A stretch of 64,000 nucleotides of DNA from Novosphingobium taihuense (GCF_007830315.1 NZ_VLKJ01000001.1:558001-622000); one strand, 5' to 3'. Positions 51,412 through 61,645 are shown, counted from the stretch's first letter. Numbers and translations are program-made. The notes: generated by a model from the letters alone, not told the origin.

Positions 51412-51927
51412 TTACTTGGCCTTGTTGGCCTCGCGGCGAGCCGTCTTCTTCTCGTGCTCGCTGGGCTGCGCTTCGGGAAGCGTGACCGAGCCACCGGCCT
51501 TCTCGACAGCAGCAATCGCGCCCTTCGAGGCACCGGTCACGGCAAAAGCGACCTTGGTGGTCAGCTCACCCTTGGCGAGGAGGCGCACGCCGTCCTTGCC
51601 GCCACGGGCCAGACCAGCGGCCTTGAGCGCTGCGTGGTCGACGGTGCCGGAAACGTCCAGCTTGCCGGCATCGATCATCTTCTGGATCATGCCGAGGTTC
51701 ACTTCGGCGAAGTCCTTGGCGAAGATGTTGTTGAAGCCACGCTTCGGGATACGCATGTGGAGCGGCATCTGGCCACCCTCGAAACCGTTCACGCTGACGC
51801 CCGAACGTGCCTTGGCACCCTTCTGGCCGCGACCGGCAGTCTTGCCCTTGCCCGAGCCGATGCCACGGCCAACGCGCATGCGGCCCTTGCGGGCGCCGTT
51901 GTTGTCGGAGATTTCGTTCAGTTTCAT
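51412..51927 (-). CDS. rplO: Ribosomal protein uL15
   Basis: A 171-residue large-subunit protein, start [37 protein letters not shown], the typical Gly/Arg/Lys N-terminal tail that threads into 23S rRNA, then [19 protein letters not shown]. It is about 27 residues longer than E. coli L15, from a charged C-terminal tail [18 protein letters not shown] at 51927 preferred over a GTG three codons upstream. Confidence 0.97.
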   Translation of the reverse strand: MKLNEISDNNGARKGRMRVGRGIGSGKGKTAGRGQKGAKARSGVSVNGFEGGQMPLHMRIPKRGFNNIFAKDFAEVNLGMIQKMIDAGKLDVSGTVDHAALKAAGLARGGKDGVRLLAKGELTTKVAFAVTGASKGAIAAVEKAGGSVTLPEAQPSEHEKKTARREANKAK

Positions 51928-52043
51928 GTTCTGCACTCGCTTTCGCTTTGAGACGCGCTTCGGAAAGGGCGCCGCCTAGCCGATCAGGCCGGGCTTGTCA
52001 CCCCCTCGCGGGACCGGGCGCACCTGCACCACGGCCCCAAAGG

Positions 52044-52066
52044 AAAACCCCGGCACTAGGCCGGGG
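52044..52066 (-). terminator. Terminator-like hairpin between rpmD and rplO
   Basis: On the minus strand CCCCGGC pairs with GCCGGGG around CTAGT, followed by TTTT. It sits in a 168-nt gap inside the spc gene cluster, where no end of transcription is expected. Confidence 0.6.
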
Positions 52067-52095
52067 TGTCCCATTTCCCGTCAGGGAAGCAGTGG

Positions 52096-52272
52096 TCAGT
52101 CGACCACGGCCACCATGTGGGGAAGCTTGGCAATGGCGCCACGCACTTCGGCCGTGTCTTCCAACTCGACAACGCGGTGCATCTTGCCCAGGCCCAGTCC
52201 GACCAGAATCTTCTTCTGGGCTTCCGGGCGACGGATCGGCGAACCGATCTGCTTGATCTTGATGGTAGCCAT
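52096..52272 (-). CDS. rpmD: Ribosomal protein uL30
   Basis: A 58-residue protein: [20 protein letters not shown], then [20 protein letters not shown] and a C-terminal MVAVVD. The Arg-Arg-Pro and GLGLGKMHR segments are the L30 family marks. It is short for a six-frame search but sits exactly between rpsE and rplO as in the canonical spc order. ATG at 52272, six bases past the rpsE stop. Confidence 0.97.
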   Translation of the reverse strand: MATIKIKQIGSPIRRPEAQKKILVGLGLGKMHRVVELEDTAEVRGAIAKLPHMVAVVD

Positions 52273-52278
52273 GACCGA

Positions 52279-53007
52279 TTACTCCGCGATGGCTTCGGCA
52301 GCAGCTTCGGCTTCGACCTGCGAAGCGCCACCACGGCCGAGGAGATCAGCAACCTTCTTGCCACGACGCTGAGCAACCGACTTCGGCGAAGTCTGGTCGG
52401 TCAGCGCGTCGAAGGTGGCGCGGATCATGTTGTAGGGGTTCGAGGTGCCGACCGACTTGGTCACCACGTCGGCAACGCCGAGGCTCTCGAAGACAGCGCG
52501 CATCGGACCGCCGGCGATGATGCCGGTACCGGCCGGAGCCGAACGGACGTTGACCTTGCCGGCACCGAAACGACCCTTGCCGTCGTGATGCAGGGTGCGG
52601 CCTTCCTTCAGCGGCACGCGGACCATGGCGCGCTTCGCAGCGGCAGTGGCCTTGGTGATCGCTTCAGGCACTTCGCGAGCCTTGCCCTTGCCGAAGCCTG
52701 CACGGCCCTTGCCGTCGCCGACCACGACGAGTGCTGCAAAGCCGAAGCGCTTGCCGCCCTTGACGGTCTTGGAGACGCGGTTGATGTGGACGAGCTTTTC
52801 GATCAGCTCCTCACCACCATCCTCGTCGTTCCCGCCACGGCCACCGCGACGATCATCACGACGACCACGGTTTCCACCGCGATCATTGTTGCCGCCACGG
52901 TCATTGCCGCCACGGCCGCGACCACGGCCACGACCTTCACGCTGCTGCGGCTCGCTACCGGTTGCTTCGACCGGGGCGACGCCTTCCAGGTTGGTTTCGT
53001 CAGCCAT
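52279..53007 (-). CDS. rpsE: Ribosomal protein uS5 with Arg-Gly-rich N-terminal extension
   Basis: Small-subunit protein for translational fidelity and mRNA entry. The canonical part begins at about residue 66 ([20 protein letters not shown]) and includes [29 protein letters not shown] and the [14 protein letters not shown] core. Ahead of it is a roughly 65-residue extension absent from E. coli S5 (167 aa), with an RG/RGG-rich stretch at about 23-59 that is probably disordered. The total is 242 residues. ATG at 53007, two bases after the rplR stop codon. Confidence 0.97.
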   Translation of the reverse strand: MADETNLEGVAPVEATGSEPQQREGRGRGRGRGGNDRGGNNDRGGNRGRRDDRRGGRGGNDEDGGEELIEKLVHINRVSKTVKGGKRFGFAALVVVGDGKGRAGFGKGKAREVPEAITKATAAAKRAMVRVPLKEGRTLHHDGKGRFGAGKVNVRSAPAGTGIIAGGPMRAVFESLGVADVVTKSVGTSNPYNMIRATFDALTDQTSPKSVAQRRGKKVADLLGRGGASQVEAEAAAEAIAE

Positions 53008-53009
53008 TG

Positions 53010-53360
53010 TCAGAACTCCAGGCCGCCAGCGCGGGCAGCGTCAGCCAGCGCCTTGACGCGGCCATGGAACAGGAACCCGCCGCGATCGAACACGACGGTG
53101 GTGATGCCGGCGGCCTTGGCCTTCTCGGCGATCTCGGTGCCCACCTTGGTGGCGGCATCGACGTTCGCGCCGATCGACTTCTGACCCTTGACCAGCGTCG
53201 AGGCGGCGGCAAGCGTCTTGCCCGCAGCGTCGTCGATGATCTGGACGTAGATGTGACGGCCGGAGCGATGCACCGACAGGCGAGGACGACCGCCCGAACG
53301 AGCCTTCAGCGCCGTGCGGACACGGCGGCGGCGGCGTGCGAAGAGAGACAGCTTTGCCAT
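53010..53360 (-). CDS. rplR: Ribosomal protein uL18
   Basis: A 116-residue 5S-rRNA-binding protein. It begins [20 protein letters not shown] with the [20 protein letters not shown] 5S contact segment and ends [36 protein letters not shown]. Its ATG overlaps the rplF stop by one base (TAATG), so translation is coupled. Confidence 0.97.
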   Translation of the reverse strand: MAKLSLFARRRRRVRTALKARSGGRPRLSVHRSGRHIYVQIIDDAAGKTLAAASTLVKGQKSIGANVDAATKVGTEIAEKAKAAGITTVVFDRGGFLFHGRVKALADAARAGGLEF

Positions 53361-53893
53361 TACTTCTTCTTCCCTTCCTTGCGGAAGATAAACTCGCCGC
53401 GGTACTTGATGCCCTTGCCCTTGTAAGGCTCGGGCTTGCGCCAGCGACGGATTTCTGCGGCGACCTGGCCGACCTTCTGCTTGTCGATACCCGAGATTTC
53501 CACTGTGGTGTTGTCAGGGGTCTTGATCTCGATGCCTTCCGGCACCGGGAAATCGACGTCGTGGCTGTAGCCAAGCTGCAGCTTCAGGTTCTTGCCCTGC
53601 GAATTGGCACGATAGCCAACGCCGGTGATTTCAAGAACCTTGGTGTAGCCCTGCGTAACGCCGGTCACGAGGTTGTCGACGAGTGTGCGCTGCATGCCCC
53701 AGAAGGCACGCGCAGCCTTGGTGTCGTTCGCCGGCTTCACGAGGATCGTGTCGCCGTCGACGGTGTAGCTGATCTCGTCACGGAGCGTGAGCGTCAGGGT
53801 GCCCTTCGGGCCCTTTACGGTCAACACGCCGTCAGCGATGTTCGCAGTGACGCCACCGGGGATCGCCACCGGCTTCTTGCCGATGCGGCTCAT
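53360..53893 (-). CDS. rplF: Ribosomal protein uL6
   Basis: A 177-residue protein near the GTPase-associated centre: [25 protein letters not shown], two tandem similar domains, and the C-terminal signature [19 protein letters not shown]. Coupled to rpsH by a one-base overlap. Confidence 0.97.
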   Translation of the reverse strand: MSRIGKKPVAIPGGVTANIADGVLTVKGPKGTLTLTLRDEISYTVDGDTILVKPANDTKAARAFWGMQRTLVDNLVTGVTQGYTKVLEITGVGYRANSQGKNLKLQLGYSHDVDFPVPEGIEIKTPDNTTVEISGIDKQKVGQVAAEIRRWRKPEPYKGKGIKYRGEFIFRKEGKKK

Positions 53894-54288
53894 CAGAACA
53901 CCTCCGCAAGCACTTCGCCACCGACGTTGGCAGCGCGTGCTTCGGCATCCGAAAGCACGCCCTTGGGCGTCGAGACGATGGTGATGCCAAGACCGTTGCG
54001 GATCACCGGGAGTTCCTTGGAACCCGAGTAGACGCGGCGGCCAGGCTTGGAGACACGGGCAACATGCTTGATCGCAGGCTGGCCCTCGAAATACTTGAGC
54101 TCGATGCGCAGCTGCGGATGGGCGCCGGTGGCGTCCTCCGAGAAACCGCGGATGTAGCCTTCACGCTGAAGGACTTCGAGCACGTGCGCACGCAGCTTGG
54201 AGGCGGGCGAAAGGACCGAGTCCTTCTTCGCCTGCTGGCCGTTGCGGATGCGGGTGAGCATATCACCCAAGGGGTCGGTCATAGCCAT
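53893..54288 (-). CDS. rpsH: Ribosomal protein uS8
   Basis: A 131-residue 16S-binding protein: [18 protein letters not shown], then [24 protein letters not shown] and the C-terminal [25 protein letters not shown]. In E. coli S8 represses the spc operon; no matching mRNA site was identified. AAGGAT lies six bases before the ATG at 54288. Confidence 0.97.
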   Translation of the reverse strand: MAMTDPLGDMLTRIRNGQQAKKDSVLSPASKLRAHVLEVLQREGYIRGFSEDATGAHPQLRIELKYFEGQPAIKHVARVSKPGRRVYSGSKELPVIRNGLGITIVSTPKGVLSDAEARAANVGGEVLAEVF

Positions 54289-54298
54289 CGGATGATCC

Positions 54299-54604
54299 TT
54301 ACCAGCTCGACTTGGTCAGGCCGGGGATAAGGCCCTTGTTGCCCTTGTCCCGCAGCTCGATGCGGCACAGGCCGAACTTGCGATAGTAGCCACGCGGGCG
54401 GCCGGTCGTTGCGCAGCGGTTGCGCACCCGGGTCGGGTTCGCGTTGCGCGGGAGTTCGGCCATCTTGAGGCGGGCAATCAGGCGCTCGGTTTCGTCGAGC
54501 GACTGGTCGTCAGCCGTAGCCTTGAGCGCAGCATACTTCGCCGCAAACTTCTGAACGAGCTTCTTTCGCTTCTCGTTCTTGTTGATGGAACTCAGTTTCG
54601 CCAT
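54299..54604 (-). CDS. rpsN: Ribosomal protein uS14
   Basis: A 101-residue protein of the long, cysteine-poor type: [29 protein letters not shown], then [37 protein letters not shown]. Only two of the four zinc cysteines remain, so it is the C-minus form and needs no zinc. Confidence 0.96.
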   Translation of the reverse strand: MAKLSSINKNEKRKKLVQKFAAKYAALKATADDQSLDETERLIARLKMAELPRNANPTRVRNRCATTGRPRGYYRKFGLCRIELRDKGNKGLIPGLTKSSW

Positions 54605-54633
54605 GGACTTAAGCTCTCTTCTTCAATTCTGGA

Positions 54634-55215
54634 TCACGCGGCCTGCTGCTCTTCAGCAGCTTCCTGCGGGAACGGGAAACCGAACAGGCGGAGCAGCTCG
54701 CGCGCTTCGTCGTCCGTCTTCGCGGTCGTGGTGACGATGATGTCCATGCCACGCACCTTCTCGATCTGGTCGTAGCTGATCTCCGGGAAGATGATCTGCT
54801 CCTTCAGACCCATCGCGTAGTTGCCGCGACCATCGAACGACTTCGGGTTCAGACCACGGAAGTCGCGGATGCGGGGCATTGCGATGGTGATGAGGCGGTC
54901 GAGGAATTCGTACATGCGTTCGCGGCGCAGGGTCACCTTGCAACCGATCGGCATGCCTTCACGCAGCTTGAACTGCGCGATCGACTTCTTCGCCTTGGTG
55001 ATGACGGGCTTCTGGCCAGCAATCAGCTCCATTTCTGCAGCTGCGGTCGTGACCTTCTTCTTGTCCTGGCTCGCTTCGCCCACGCCCATGTTGAGCGTGA
55101 TCTTTTCGATGCGCGGGATTTCCATCGCGTTCTTGTAGCCGAACTTGGCCTGCATCGCCTGGGCGATCTCGGCGTCATACTTCGACCGCAGACGCGGCGT
55201 ATACTTGTCAGCCAT
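54634..55215 (-). CDS. rplE: Ribosomal protein uL5
   Basis: A 193-residue 5S-rRNA-binding protein: [46 protein letters not shown], then [35 protein letters not shown]. It overlaps rplX by eight bases. Confidence 0.97.
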   Translation of the reverse strand: MADKYTPRLRSKYDAEIAQAMQAKFGYKNAMEIPRIEKITLNMGVGEASQDKKKVTTAAAEMELIAGQKPVITKAKKSIAQFKLREGMPIGCKVTLRRERMYEFLDRLITIAMPRIRDFRGLNPKSFDGRGNYAMGLKEQIIFPEISYDQIEKVRGMDIIVTTTAKTDDEARELLRLFGFPFPQEAAEEQQAA

Positions 55216-55525
55216 CGATCGTCTCCCCGGACTTCACGGCCACACGGACCTTCTTGCCGTCCTTGGTTTCAAAGCGGACGCGGGTGGGCTTGCCATCCTT
55301 GTCAGCGACCGAAACCTTCGAGATGTGCATCGGCGCTTCGAAGCGATCGATGCCGCCCTGCGGGTTCTGCTGGCTCGGCTTGCGGTGACGGGCAGCGATG
55401 TTCACGCCCTGCACGACGACCTTCTCATCCTTCGGAAGGACCTGAAGGACGGTGCCGGTGCGGCCCTTGTCCTTGCCCGAACGAACGACGACGGTATCGC
55501 CCTTCTTGATCTTCGCGGCAGCCAT
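55208..55525 (-). CDS. rplX: Ribosomal protein uL24
   Basis: A 105-residue assembly-initiator protein with a KOW motif at the start: [27 protein letters not shown], then [22 protein letters not shown]. Overlaps rplN by one base and rplE by eight. Confidence 0.97.
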   Translation of the reverse strand: MAAAKIKKGDTVVVRSGKDKGRTGTVLQVLPKDEKVVVQGVNIAARHRKPSQQNPQGGIDRFEAPMHISKVSVADKDGKPTRVRFETKDGKKVRVAVKSGETIDG

Positions 55526-55893
55526 TACAGCACCTCCGGCGCGAGCGAGATGATCTTCATGAAGCCCTTGCCGCGAAGTTCGCGCACAACGGGTCCAAAG
55601 ATACGCGTGCCGATGGGCTCTTCGTTCTTGCCGACGAGCACGGCAGCGTTGCCGTCAAAACGGATGACCGAACCGTCTGCACGGCGGACATCCTTCTTGG
55701 TGCGCACGATAACCGCACGGTGCACGTCGCCCTTCTTGACGCGGGCACGCGGCTGCGCTTCCTTGACCGACACCACGATGATGTCGCCGACGCTTGCGAA
55801 CCGACGCTTAGAGCCACCCAGCACCTTGATGCACTGGACGCGCTTTGCGCCGCTGTTGTCCGCCACGTCGAGATTGGATTGCATCTGGATCAT
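55525..55893 (-). CDS. rplN: Ribosomal protein uL14
   Basis: A 122-residue subunit-bridge protein: [20 protein letters not shown], then the L14 signature region [16 protein letters not shown] and [32 protein letters not shown] precedes the ATG. The 114-nt gap before it coincides with the classical S10/spc boundary. Confidence 0.97.
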   Translation of the reverse strand: MIQMQSNLDVADNSGAKRVQCIKVLGGSKRRFASVGDIIVVSVKEAQPRARVKKGDVHRAVIVRTKKDVRRADGSVIRFDGNAAVLVGKNEEPIGTRIFGPVVRELRGKGFMKIISLAPEVL

Positions 55894-56007
55894 TGATCCG
55901 GTTCCTTCTCACTGGCTTGCCGGAACCAGTCCGGCAGTTCCAAAACAGTAGCAGGGGCCGCTACACGACTGGTGCCGCGAAGCAACCCCTAACTTGACTG
56001 ACGACTA

Positions 56008-56277
56008 TCAGACGTCCGCTTCGATTGCGGTGCCCTTGCCGGCCGTGACGCGGTCGATGACCTTCCACGTCTTCAGCTTCGAGATCGGCGCGGTCTCTTC
56101 GATGCGCACGGTCTCGCCGGTCTTGAAGGCATTCGCCTCGTCATGGGCGTGATACTTCTTCGAGCGGCGGATGATCTTCCCGTAGAGCGGGTGCTTCACC
56201 TTGCGCTCGACCTTCACGACCACGGTCTTGTCGGTCTTGTCGGAAACGATGGTTCCGACCAGAATACGCTTGGGCAT
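56008..56277 (-). CDS. rpsQ: Ribosomal protein uS17
   Basis: An 89-residue OB-fold 16S-binding protein: [21 protein letters not shown], then [19 protein letters not shown] and [16 protein letters not shown]. The ATG at 56277 is chosen with AAGGAAG upstream; the frame stays open further but with no family match. Confidence 0.97.
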   Translation of the reverse strand: MPKRILVGTIVSDKTDKTVVVKVERKVKHPLYGKIIRRSKKYHAHDEANAFKTGETVRIEETAPISKLKTWKVIDRVTAGKGTAIEADV

Positions 56278-56287
56278 AGTAGCTTCC

Positions 56288-56491
56288 TTACGCCTGGGCC
56301 GACTGAGAACGCTCAGTCTGCAGCGTCTTGATGCGCGCGATGTCGCGGCGGACTTCCTTGATGCGCGCAGGGCGCTCAAGCTGGTTCGTCGCGCCCTGGA
56401 AACGCAGGTTGAACTGCTCGCGCTTCAGCTCGGCGAGTTCAGCGTTCAGCTGGTCGTCGCTCTTGGCGCGAAGGTCTTCGATCTTGGCCAT
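56288..56491 (-). CDS. rpmC: Ribosomal protein uL29
   Basis: A 67-residue two-helix protein near the exit tunnel: [20 protein letters not shown], then [34 protein letters not shown]. The ATG at 56491 has GGGAG seven bases upstream; the preceding ATG is too close to it. Confidence 0.97.
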   Translation of the reverse strand: MAKIEDLRAKSDDQLNAELAELKREQFNLRFQGATNQLERPARIKEVRRDIARIKTLQTERSQSAQA

Positions 56492-56505
56492 CATTCGACT
56501 CCCAA

Positions 56506-56940
56506 TCACTCGCCGCCAAGGTGCGAAGTGTCACCCAGGCGGGCAACGACCTTCGTCTTGATCGGCAGCTTCATCGCGGCGCGGCTGAAAGCCTCGGCCG
56601 CGAGCGGGCCGGGGACGCCGTCCAGTTCGAACAGGATGCGACCCGGCTTTACGCGGGCTGCCCAGTATTCGATCGAACCCTTGCCCTTGCCCTGGCGGAC
56701 TTCGGCGGGCTTCTTCGAAACCGGCACGTCGGGGAACACGCGGATCCACAGACGGCCCTGACGGCGGATGTGGCGCGTGATCGCGCGGCGGGCCGCTTCG
56801 ATCTGGCGGGCGGTGACGCGTTCCGGTTCCAGGGCCTTGAGGCCGTAGGAGCCGAAGTTCAGGTCCGTGCCACCCTTCGCGAGGCCGTGGATACGGCCCT
56901 TGAAGGTCTTGCGGAACTTGGTCTTCTTCGGTTGCAGCAT
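56506..56940 (-). CDS. rplP: Ribosomal protein uL16
   Basis: A 144-residue A-site region protein: [20 protein letters not shown], then [40 protein letters not shown] and [13 protein letters not shown] [13 protein letters not shown]. The arginine hydroxylated by YcfD in E. coli lies in this conserved region. Confidence 0.97.
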   Translation of the reverse strand: MLQPKKTKFRKTFKGRIHGLAKGGTDLNFGSYGLKALEPERVTARQIEAARRAITRHIRRQGRLWIRVFPDVPVSKKPAEVRQGKGKGSIEYWAARVKPGRILFELDGVPGPLAAEAFSRAAMKLPIKTKVVARLGDTSHLGGE

Positions 56941-56962
56941 GGTGCTTCTCTAACCTCGAGGA

Positions 56963-57658
56963 TCAACGAGCCGGACGGACGCCGGAAGTCTGCGCTTCCA
57001 TCATCAGTCGGTCCTGGGCCATCGGATCGTGACCGAGGATCTCACCCTTGAAGATCCAGGTCTTGATGCCGATGATGCCATAAGCGGTCAGCGCCTCGGC
57101 TTCGGCATAGTCGATGTTCGCGCGCAGGGTGTGCAGCGGAACGCGACCTTCACGATACCATTCGACGCGGGCGATTTCTGCACCACCGAGACGGCCACCG
57201 CAGGTGATCTTGATGCCTTCGGCTCCAAGACGCAGGGCGGACTGCACGGCGCGCTTCATCGCACGACGGAAGGCAACGCGGCGGACCAGCTGGTCGGCGA
57301 TGCCCTGGGCAACGAGCTTGCTGTCGATTTCCGGCTTGCGGATCTCGACGATGTTCAGCTTCACGTCGCTGCTGGTCATCGCGGCGAGCTTCGAGCGAAG
57401 CTTCTCGATGTCCGCGCCCTTCTTGCCGATGATGACGCCCGGACGGGCGGCATAGATCGACACGCGGCACAGCTTGGCAGGACGCTCGATCACCACCTTC
57501 GAGATCGCTGCCTGCGGCAGGCTCGTGACGATGAACTTGCGGATCTCAAGGTCTTCCTTGAGCATCTGCGCATAGTTGCGACCTTCCGCGTACCAGCGGC
57601 TGTCCCAGGTGCGGTTGATCTGCAGGCGCAGACCGATGGGGTTCGACTTGTGACCCAT
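56963..57658 (-). CDS. rpsC: Ribosomal protein uS3
   Basis: A 231-residue mRNA-entry protein: [20 protein letters not shown], a KH domain with [12 protein letters not shown] (74-85), then the C-terminal domain with [17 protein letters not shown] and INYGFAEA-type [26 protein letters not shown]. It begins two bases after the rplV stop. Confidence 0.97.
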   Translation of the reverse strand: MGHKSNPIGLRLQINRTWDSRWYAEGRNYAQMLKEDLEIRKFIVTSLPQAAISKVVIERPAKLCRVSIYAARPGVIIGKKGADIEKLRSKLAAMTSSDVKLNIVEIRKPEIDSKLVAQGIADQLVRRVAFRRAMKRAVQSALRLGAEGIKITCGGRLGGAEIARVEWYREGRVPLHTLRANIDYAEAEALTAYGIIGIKTWIFKGEILGHDPMAQDRLMMEAQTSGVRPAR

Positions 57659-57660
57659 GA

Positions 57661-58038
57661 TCAGGCCTCCTCAACTTCGCGAACCACGATCCGCAGCCGG
57701 CTGAACGGCTTGAGGATGCGGGTCGACTTGCCGCGACCACGGGTGTGGAAGCGCTTCATCGTGATCGACTTGCCGACCGAGGCTTCCGCCACGACCAGAG
57801 CGTCGACGTCGAGGTTGTGGTTGTTTTCCGCGTTGGCGATCGCCGAAGCGAGAACCTTGCGGGCGTCAACCGCCATGCCCTTCTTGGAGAAGGCCAGGAT
57901 GTTCATGGCCTCTTCGGCCTTGCGACCGCGGATCAGTGCAGCCACGAGGTTCAGCTTCTGCGCCGAACCACGGATCTGCGTGCCGACCGACAGCGCTTCC
58001 TTGTCGCCAACGCGACGGGGTGCCTTAGGCTTGCTCAT
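57661..58038 (-). CDS. rplV: Ribosomal protein uL22
   Basis: A 125-residue tunnel-constriction protein: [43 protein letters not shown], then [24 protein letters not shown], the extended hairpin that lines the tunnel and is a macrolide-resistance hotspot. Overlaps rpsS by one base. Confidence 0.97.
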   Translation of the reverse strand: MSKPKAPRRVGDKEALSVGTQIRGSAQKLNLVAALIRGRKAEEAMNILAFSKKGMAVDARKVLASAIANAENNHNLDVDALVVAEASVGKSITMKRFHTRGRGKSTRILKPFSRLRIVVREVEEA

Positions 58039-58316
58039 CAGCGCTTGCCCTTCTTGTCAGCGGCGTGACCCGGGAACGTGCGCGTCGGCGCGAATTCACC
58101 AAGCTTGTGGCCGACCATCTCTTCCGAGACGGAGACGGGGATGAACTTGTGCCCGTTGTAGACGTTGAACGTCAGGCCAACGAACTGCGGAATGATGGTC
58201 GAACGACGCGACCATGTCTTGATCGGGCCAGCGCGGCTGCCTGCATCCTGAGCGGCTTCTGCCTTCTTCAGGAGGTGCAGCTCGACGAAGGGGCCCTTCC
58301 AGACGGAACGTGCCAT
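58038..58316 (-). CDS. rpsS: Ribosomal protein uS19
   Basis: A 92-residue 30S head protein: [20 protein letters not shown], then [50 protein letters not shown], nearly invariant in bacteria. It overlaps rplV by a base and lies six bases after rplB. Confidence 0.97.
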   Translation of the reverse strand: MARSVWKGPFVELHLLKKAEAAQDAGSRAGPIKTWSRRSTIIPQFVGLTFNVYNGHKFIPVSVSEEMVGHKLGEFAPTRTFPGHAADKKGKR

Positions 58317-58322
58317 GTGGTC

Positions 58323-59159
58323 TTACCTCTTCTTCTTCGCGTGGCGCGAACGAATGATCATCTTGTCCGTCGACTTGTTGTGACGGGTGCGGGCGCCCTT
58401 GGTCGGCTTGCCCCACGGAGTCACAGGATGACGGCCACCCGAAGTACGGCCTTCACCACCACCATGCGGGTGGTCGACCGGGTTCTTGGCAACGCCGCGA
58501 GTCAGCGGACGCTTGCCGAGCCAGCGGTTGCGGCCTGCCTTGGCAAGGTTCGTGTTGGCGTTGTCCGGGTTCGACACGGCACCGACGGTGCCCATGCAGT
58601 CACCGCGCAGGTAGCGCTGCTCGCCCGAGTTCAGGCGGACGATGACCATGCCGCGGTCACGACCGACGAGCTGGACATAGGTGCCTGCCGAACGTGCGAT
58701 CTGGCCGCCCTTGCCCGGCTTCATCTCCACGTTGTGGATGATGGTGCCGATCGGCATCTGCGACAGAAGCATGGCATTGCCCGGCTTCACGTCGGTCTTC
58801 TCGCCGGCGACGACCACATCGCCGACAGCCAGACGCTGCGGAGCGATGATGTAGGTCTGCTCGCCGTCCTCATACTTGATGAGAGCGATGAACGCGGTGC
58901 GGTTGGGGTCATACTCCAGACGTTCGACGGTAGCCGGCATGTCCCACTTGCGACGCTTGAAGTCGATGAAGCGGTACTTCTGCTTGTGACCACCGGCGAT
59001 GCCGCGCGAAGTGACATGGCCCTTGTTGTTGCGGCCGCCGGTCTTCGACTTGCCTTCGGTCAGCGCCTTGACCGGCTTGCCCTTCCACAGCGACGACTTG
59101 TCGACGAGGATCAGGCCGCGCCGGGCGGGGCTGGTCGGATTGTAGCTCTTGAGTGCCAT
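58323..59159 (-). CDS. rplB: Ribosomal protein uL2
   Basis: A 278-residue protein needed for subunit joining and peptidyl transfer. It has [16 protein letters not shown], the RNA-binding [34 protein letters not shown] and the C-terminal [20 protein letters not shown] with the histidine near the peptidyl-transferase centre. Confidence 0.98.
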   Translation of the reverse strand: MALKSYNPTSPARRGLILVDKSSLWKGKPVKALTEGKSKTGGRNNKGHVTSRGIAGGHKQKYRFIDFKRRKWDMPATVERLEYDPNRTAFIALIKYEDGEQTYIIAPQRLAVGDVVVAGEKTDVKPGNAMLLSQMPIGTIIHNVEMKPGKGGQIARSAGTYVQLVGRDRGMVIVRLNSGEQRYLRGDCMGTVGAVSNPDNANTNLAKAGRNRWLGKRPLTRGVAKNPVDHPHGGGEGRTSGGRHPVTPWGKPTKGARTRHNKSTDKMIIRSRHAKKKR

Positions 59160-59168
59160 GGTCTAGCC

Positions 59169-59471
59169 TCAGATCCCGCTGGTGACGTCGATCGACTGGC
59201 CTGCGGCCAGGGTCACGACAGCCTTCTTGACGTCGGAGCGCTTGTAGGGCTTGCCCTTCCAGCGCTTGGTCTTGCCCTTCTGCGTCAGGGTGTTCACCTT
59301 GGTGACCTTGACGTTGAACAGGGCTTCGACCGCTGCCTTGATCTCCGGCTTGGTTGCCTTGTCGGCAACCTTGAAGACCACGGCGTTGTTCTCGCTGAGC
59401 AGCGTTGCCTTTTCGGTGATGTGGGGAGCCACGATCACGTCATAGTGACGCGTGTCGATTGCATTAGCCAT
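59169..59471 (-). CDS. rplW: Ribosomal protein uL23
   Basis: A 100-residue exit-tunnel protein that docks trigger factor and [42 protein letters not shown], then [23 protein letters not shown]. Overlaps rplD by eight bases. Confidence 0.97.
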   Translation of the reverse strand: MANAIDTRHYDVIVAPHITEKATLLSENNAVVFKVADKATKPEIKAAVEALFNVKVTKVNTLTQKGKTKRWKGKPYKRSDVKKAVVTLAAGQSIDVTSGI

Positions 59472-60087
59472 TGAAACGCGCCTCCAGCTTTTCGACAGCA
59501 GAGCGCGTCAGCACCAGCGTGTCATGCTTCAGGATGTCGTAAACGTTCGCGCCAATGGCAGGCAGCACGTTCACGCCGATGATGTTGCGGGCAGCCTTGG
59601 CGAAGTTGTCGTTCACCGCATCGCCGTCGATCACCAGAACCTTGCGGCCCCAGTTGGCCTTGCCGAGTTCTGCAACCAGAGCCTTGGTCTTGGCTCCGAT
59701 GTCGAGGTTGTCGACGATCACCAGACCGGCCTTGGCCTTCGACGAAAGCGCCATCTTCAGACCGAGCGCGCGAACCTTCTTGTTCAGCGAAGGGTTGAAG
59801 TCACGAACGCGAGGACCGTGAGCCTTGCCACCGCCGATGAAGATCGGAGCTGCGCGGTCACCGTGACGAGCCGTACCGCCACCCTTCTGGTTGCCGAACT
59901 TCTTGCCGGTGCGGGCAACGTCCGAACGCTCACGCGCCTTGCGGGCAGTGCCGCGACGCTTTTCGAGCTGCCAGGTGACAACGCGGTGCAGGATGTCTGC
60001 GCGGGGTTCGACGCCGAACACGGCTTCCGACAGTTCGACTTCGCCCTTGCCGGCAGTGCCGTCGAGATTGAGGATCTGAACCTTCAC
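59464..60087 (-). CDS. rplD: Ribosomal protein uL4
   Basis: A 207-residue tunnel protein: [37 protein letters not shown], the long basic loop [28 protein letters not shown], then [20 protein letters not shown]. In E. coli L4 also controls its own operon. Starts with GTG at 60087, four bases after the rplC stop. Confidence 0.97.
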   Translation of the reverse strand: MKVQILNLDGTAGKGEVELSEAVFGVEPRADILHRVVTWQLEKRRGTARKARERSDVARTGKKFGNQKGGGTARHGDRAAPIFIGGGKAHGPRVRDFNPSLNKKVRALGLKMALSSKAKAGLVIVDNLDIGAKTKALVAELGKANWGRKVLVIDGDAVNDNFAKAARNIIGVNVLPAIGANVYDILKHDTLVLTRSAVEKLEARFNG

Positions 60088-60090
60088 GAC

Positions 60091-60849
60091 TTAGCCCTCC
60101 TGACCTTCGGTGGCTTCGACAGCCGCGACGTTCTCCGCCGGGGTGTCGGCAGCTGCCGAGTCATTGCTGTTGGCGGCCTGCTTGAGGCCGGCGGGATAGG
60201 GCGCTTCAGCGTGACGCGAGACCTTCACGGCATCGCGCACGAGGAGCCATGCGTTCTTCGAACCGGGCACCGAGCCCTTCACGAAGATCAGGCCACGCTC
60301 GTCGTCGGTGCGGACGACTTCGAGGTTCTGCTGCGTGCGCTGACGGTCGCCCATGTGGCCGGCCATCTTCTTGTTCTTGAAAACGCGACCCGGATCCTGG
60401 CGGTTACCGGTCGAACCGTGTGCACGGTGCGAGATCGAGACACCGTGGGTGGCGCGCATACCGCCGAAGCCCCAGCGCTTCATCGCGCCCTGGAAGCCCT
60501 TGCCCTGGGTGTTGCCGGTGATGTCGACATACTGGCCGGGAACGAAATGCGAAGCGGCGATGGTCGAGCCGACATCGAGCAGCGCGTCGTCTGCAACGCG
60601 GAACTCGGCGACTTCCATCTTCAGCGGAACTTCTGCCTTGGCAAAGTGCTCGCGCTGCGGCTTGGCAACGTTTTTCTGCTTGGCTTGGCCAGCACCGAGC
60701 TGAACCGCGACGTAACCGTCACGGTCTTCAGTGCGAACCGAAACCACCTGGCAATTTTCTAGCGACAGGACGGTAACCGGCACGTGCCGACCATCTTCCT
60801 GGAAAAGGCGGGTCATCCCCACCTTCTTCGCGATCACGCCGGTGCGCAT
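60091..60849 (-). CDS. rplC: Ribosomal protein uL3 with Ala/Glu-rich tail
   Basis: A 252-residue protein: [20 protein letters not shown], then the finger reaching the peptidyl-transferase centre, [33 protein letters not shown]. It is about 40 residues longer than E. coli L3 because of an acidic, Ala-rich tail after [14 protein letters not shown]. The start is the ATG at 60849 by family alignment. Confidence 0.97.
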   Translation of the reverse strand: MRTGVIAKKVGMTRLFQEDGRHVPVTVLSLENCQVVSVRTEDRDGYVAVQLGAGQAKQKNVAKPQREHFAKAEVPLKMEVAEFRVADDALLDVGSTIAASHFVPGQYVDITGNTQGKGFQGAMKRWGFGGMRATHGVSISHRAHGSTGNRQDPGRVFKNKKMAGHMGDRQRTQQNLEVVRTDDERGLIFVKGSVPGSKNAWLLVRDAVKVSRHAEAPYPAGLKQAANSNDSAAADTPAENVAAVEATEGQEG

Positions 60850-61162
60850 GATCCATACTCCATAACAGAGGCATGCCGGGCCCATCCCGACATGCGTGTT
60901 CAGCCCGTATGTGAAGCGCGCCCCCGACCGGGCTGAGTGCCCCTGCCTTGGCAGAAGCAATCGGGGGACGCTTGCCCGGCTGTGCCCATAAGGCGGCGCC
61001 GGAGGTATCCCATTGTCAACGAGGCTTTTGTTACCCCGGAAACTCTGGCCCCTCACCGAAGCAAGGGTCTTGGCCGGACATGTCCGACCAGAAACTCTGG
61101 GCCGTTGCGGACGACCCGACCGGAGCTGGCGACTGCTTTCGCAGGCCGCTCGATCAGCGGCC
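60850..61162 (-). other. 313-nt leader-like gap between rpsJ and rplC
   Basis: Unusually long for the S10 cluster, where these genes normally nearly touch. It holds a hairpin right after the rpsJ stop (GGCCGCT with AGCGGCC, 61144-61162), two copies of GAAACTCTGG (61039-61048 and 61091-61100), a perfect 12-bp palindrome CGGACATGTCCG (61075-61086) and a TTGACA on the minus strand near 61014-61019 without a clear -10 at 17 nt. No coding frame is convincing. Confidence 0.6.
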
Positions 61163-61474
61163 TCAGGCCAGCTTGATCTCGACGTTCACGCCGGCCGCAA
61201 GGTCCAGCTTCATCAGCGCGTCGACAGTGGCCGCATTGGGCTGCACGATGTCGAGCAGGCGCTTGTAGGTACGGACCTCGAACTGCTCACGCGACTTCTT
61301 GTCGATGTGCGGACCGCGGTTCACGGTGAACTTCTCGATGCGCGTCGGGAGCGGAATGGGACCCCGAATCAGCGCGCCGGTGCGGCGGGCGGTATCTGCA
61401 ATTTCTCCAGTGGCCTGGTCGAGCACACGATGATCAAAGGCCTTGAGGCGAATGCGGATATTCTGGGCGTCCAT
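61163..61474 (-). CDS. rpsJ: Ribosomal protein uS10
   Basis: A 103-residue protein, also the NusB partner in transcription antitermination: [21 protein letters not shown], then [39 protein letters not shown]. It follows tuf by 171 nt, across a terminator. Confidence 0.97.
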   Translation of the reverse strand: MDAQNIRIRLKAFDHRVLDQATGEIADTARRTGALIRGPIPLPTRIEKFTVNRGPHIDKKSREQFEVRTYKRLLDIVQPNAATVDALMKLDLAAGVNVEIKLA

Positions 61475-61593
61475 GTCCGTTTACCGATGCGAAAGAGCAA
61501 AAACAAAAAAGGTCAGTCGACCTGCCCTCTACCCCACCCCATTTTCTGAAGCTCGGGGAGAGCGGGCCAACTGCCTAAAAGCGATCAGTCAGT

Positions 61594-61633
61594 AAAAAAC
61601 CGACCGGCGGGAAGAGCGAATCTCCCCGCCGGT
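61594..61633 (-). terminator. Intrinsic terminator after tuf
   Basis: On the minus strand ACCGGCGGG pairs with CCCGCCGGT, extended inward by a few pairs, followed by CGG and TTTTTT. It lies 13 nt past the tuf stop and about 120 nt before rpsJ, so rpsJ must depend on read-through or its own promoter. Confidence 0.82.
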
Positions 61634-61645
61634 GCGCGGCCTATA

